Source: Candidatus Aminicenantota bacterium (GTDB taxonomy: Bacteria; Acidobacteriota; Aminicenantia; UBA2199). Taken from it: 6,480 bases of DNA. Location of the stretch: positions 1-6,480 of the forward strand of contig JAOZTV010000142.1 of assembly GCA_029939015.1 (NCBI GenBank), given 5' to 3'. Position 1 is the stretch's first letter; each line of letters begins with the position of its first letter. The translations under genes and the position numbers were made by a program. This document shows, in pieces, positions 6,417 to 6,480 of the stretch. The notes under the pieces are model-generated. The model was not told the DNA's origin. It saw only the letters and a list, made by a program, of their open reading frames with translations, and did not search any database.

Positions 6417-6480
6417 TTATACCTCTTCTACGAAAGTGTCTCTTAATTTGTCAAAAAACATATATCCGAAATATAGCATT
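6417..6480 (-). CDS. C-terminus of ABC-2 type polysaccharide permease (partial)
   Basis: The last codons of a gene that enters from beyond the right edge read LYFGYMFFDKLRDTFVEEV with a TAA at 6419-6417. The GY.fF.KL...F.EEV ending is what Wzm/KpsM-type permeases of polysaccharide exporters show after their last membrane helix, and the position directly before wzt is the usual one. Only one nucleotide separates its stop from the wzt ATG. The call rests on about 20 residues plus context. Confidence 0.72.
   Translation of the reverse strand, partial: MLYFGYMFFDKLRDTFVEEV
6422..6426 (-). promoter_or_regulatory. Ribosome binding site of wzt inside the permease gene
   Basis: On the minus strand AGAGG lies 6 nt before the wzt ATG and within the last codons of the upstream permease gene. 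It fixes the wzt start and, with the 1-nt gap between the genes, supports coupled translation in one transcript. Confidence 0.7.

Overview
The window looks like part of the chromosome of a low-GC, Gram-negative-type bacterium. The right end carries the end of an O-antigen/LPS-type export operon (permease tail, Wzt-like ATPase, heptose-1-phosphate adenylyltransferase). Such genes imply an outer membrane with a surface polysaccharide. No rRNA or tRNA is present, and I cannot place the organism to phylum from the sequence.

Left part (about 1-1760): a damaged accessory patch. A pair of 22-bp direct repeats is followed by a minus-strand fragment of an AlbA_2/'RecG-like' DNA-binding protein (134-580) that has lost both ends. 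Next comes a type IV abortive-infection locus of the AbiE kind on the plus strand. It has a near-perfect 17-bp-arm palindrome (619-662) touching the start codon, an intact AbiEi-type antitoxin/repressor gene (663-1280), and a toxin gene abiEii (1283-1733) with its N-terminal catalytic half deleted. The toxin's ribosome binding site, start codon and six codons survive, as does its C-terminal half. A GC-rich REP-like hairpin lies at 1739-1758.

Middle (1862-4288): one very AT-rich plus-strand gene for an exported 808-residue M1-family (gluzincin) metallopeptidase-like protein. It has a complete zinc site and catalytic tyrosine. The glutamate of the family's exopeptidase motif is apparently replaced by serine, and about 300 N-terminal residues are unrecognised. 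A gene-free convergent interval (4289-4634) with imperfect short repeats follows.

Right part (4635-6480): three tightly packed minus-strand genes in the order permease (C-terminus only), wzt, rfaE2. The gap between the first two is 1 nt and the last two overlap by 4 nt (ATGA), so they form one translationally coupled operon. Wzt and the permease would export a lipid-linked glycan. The C-terminal domain of Wzt probably recognises the end of that glycan. RfaE2 makes ADP-heptose for the LPS core or related glycans.

I see no convincing undescribed system. The most unusual items are the orphaned antitoxin with an intact operator that also contains its ribosome binding site, and the M1 protein lacking the exopeptidase glutamate.
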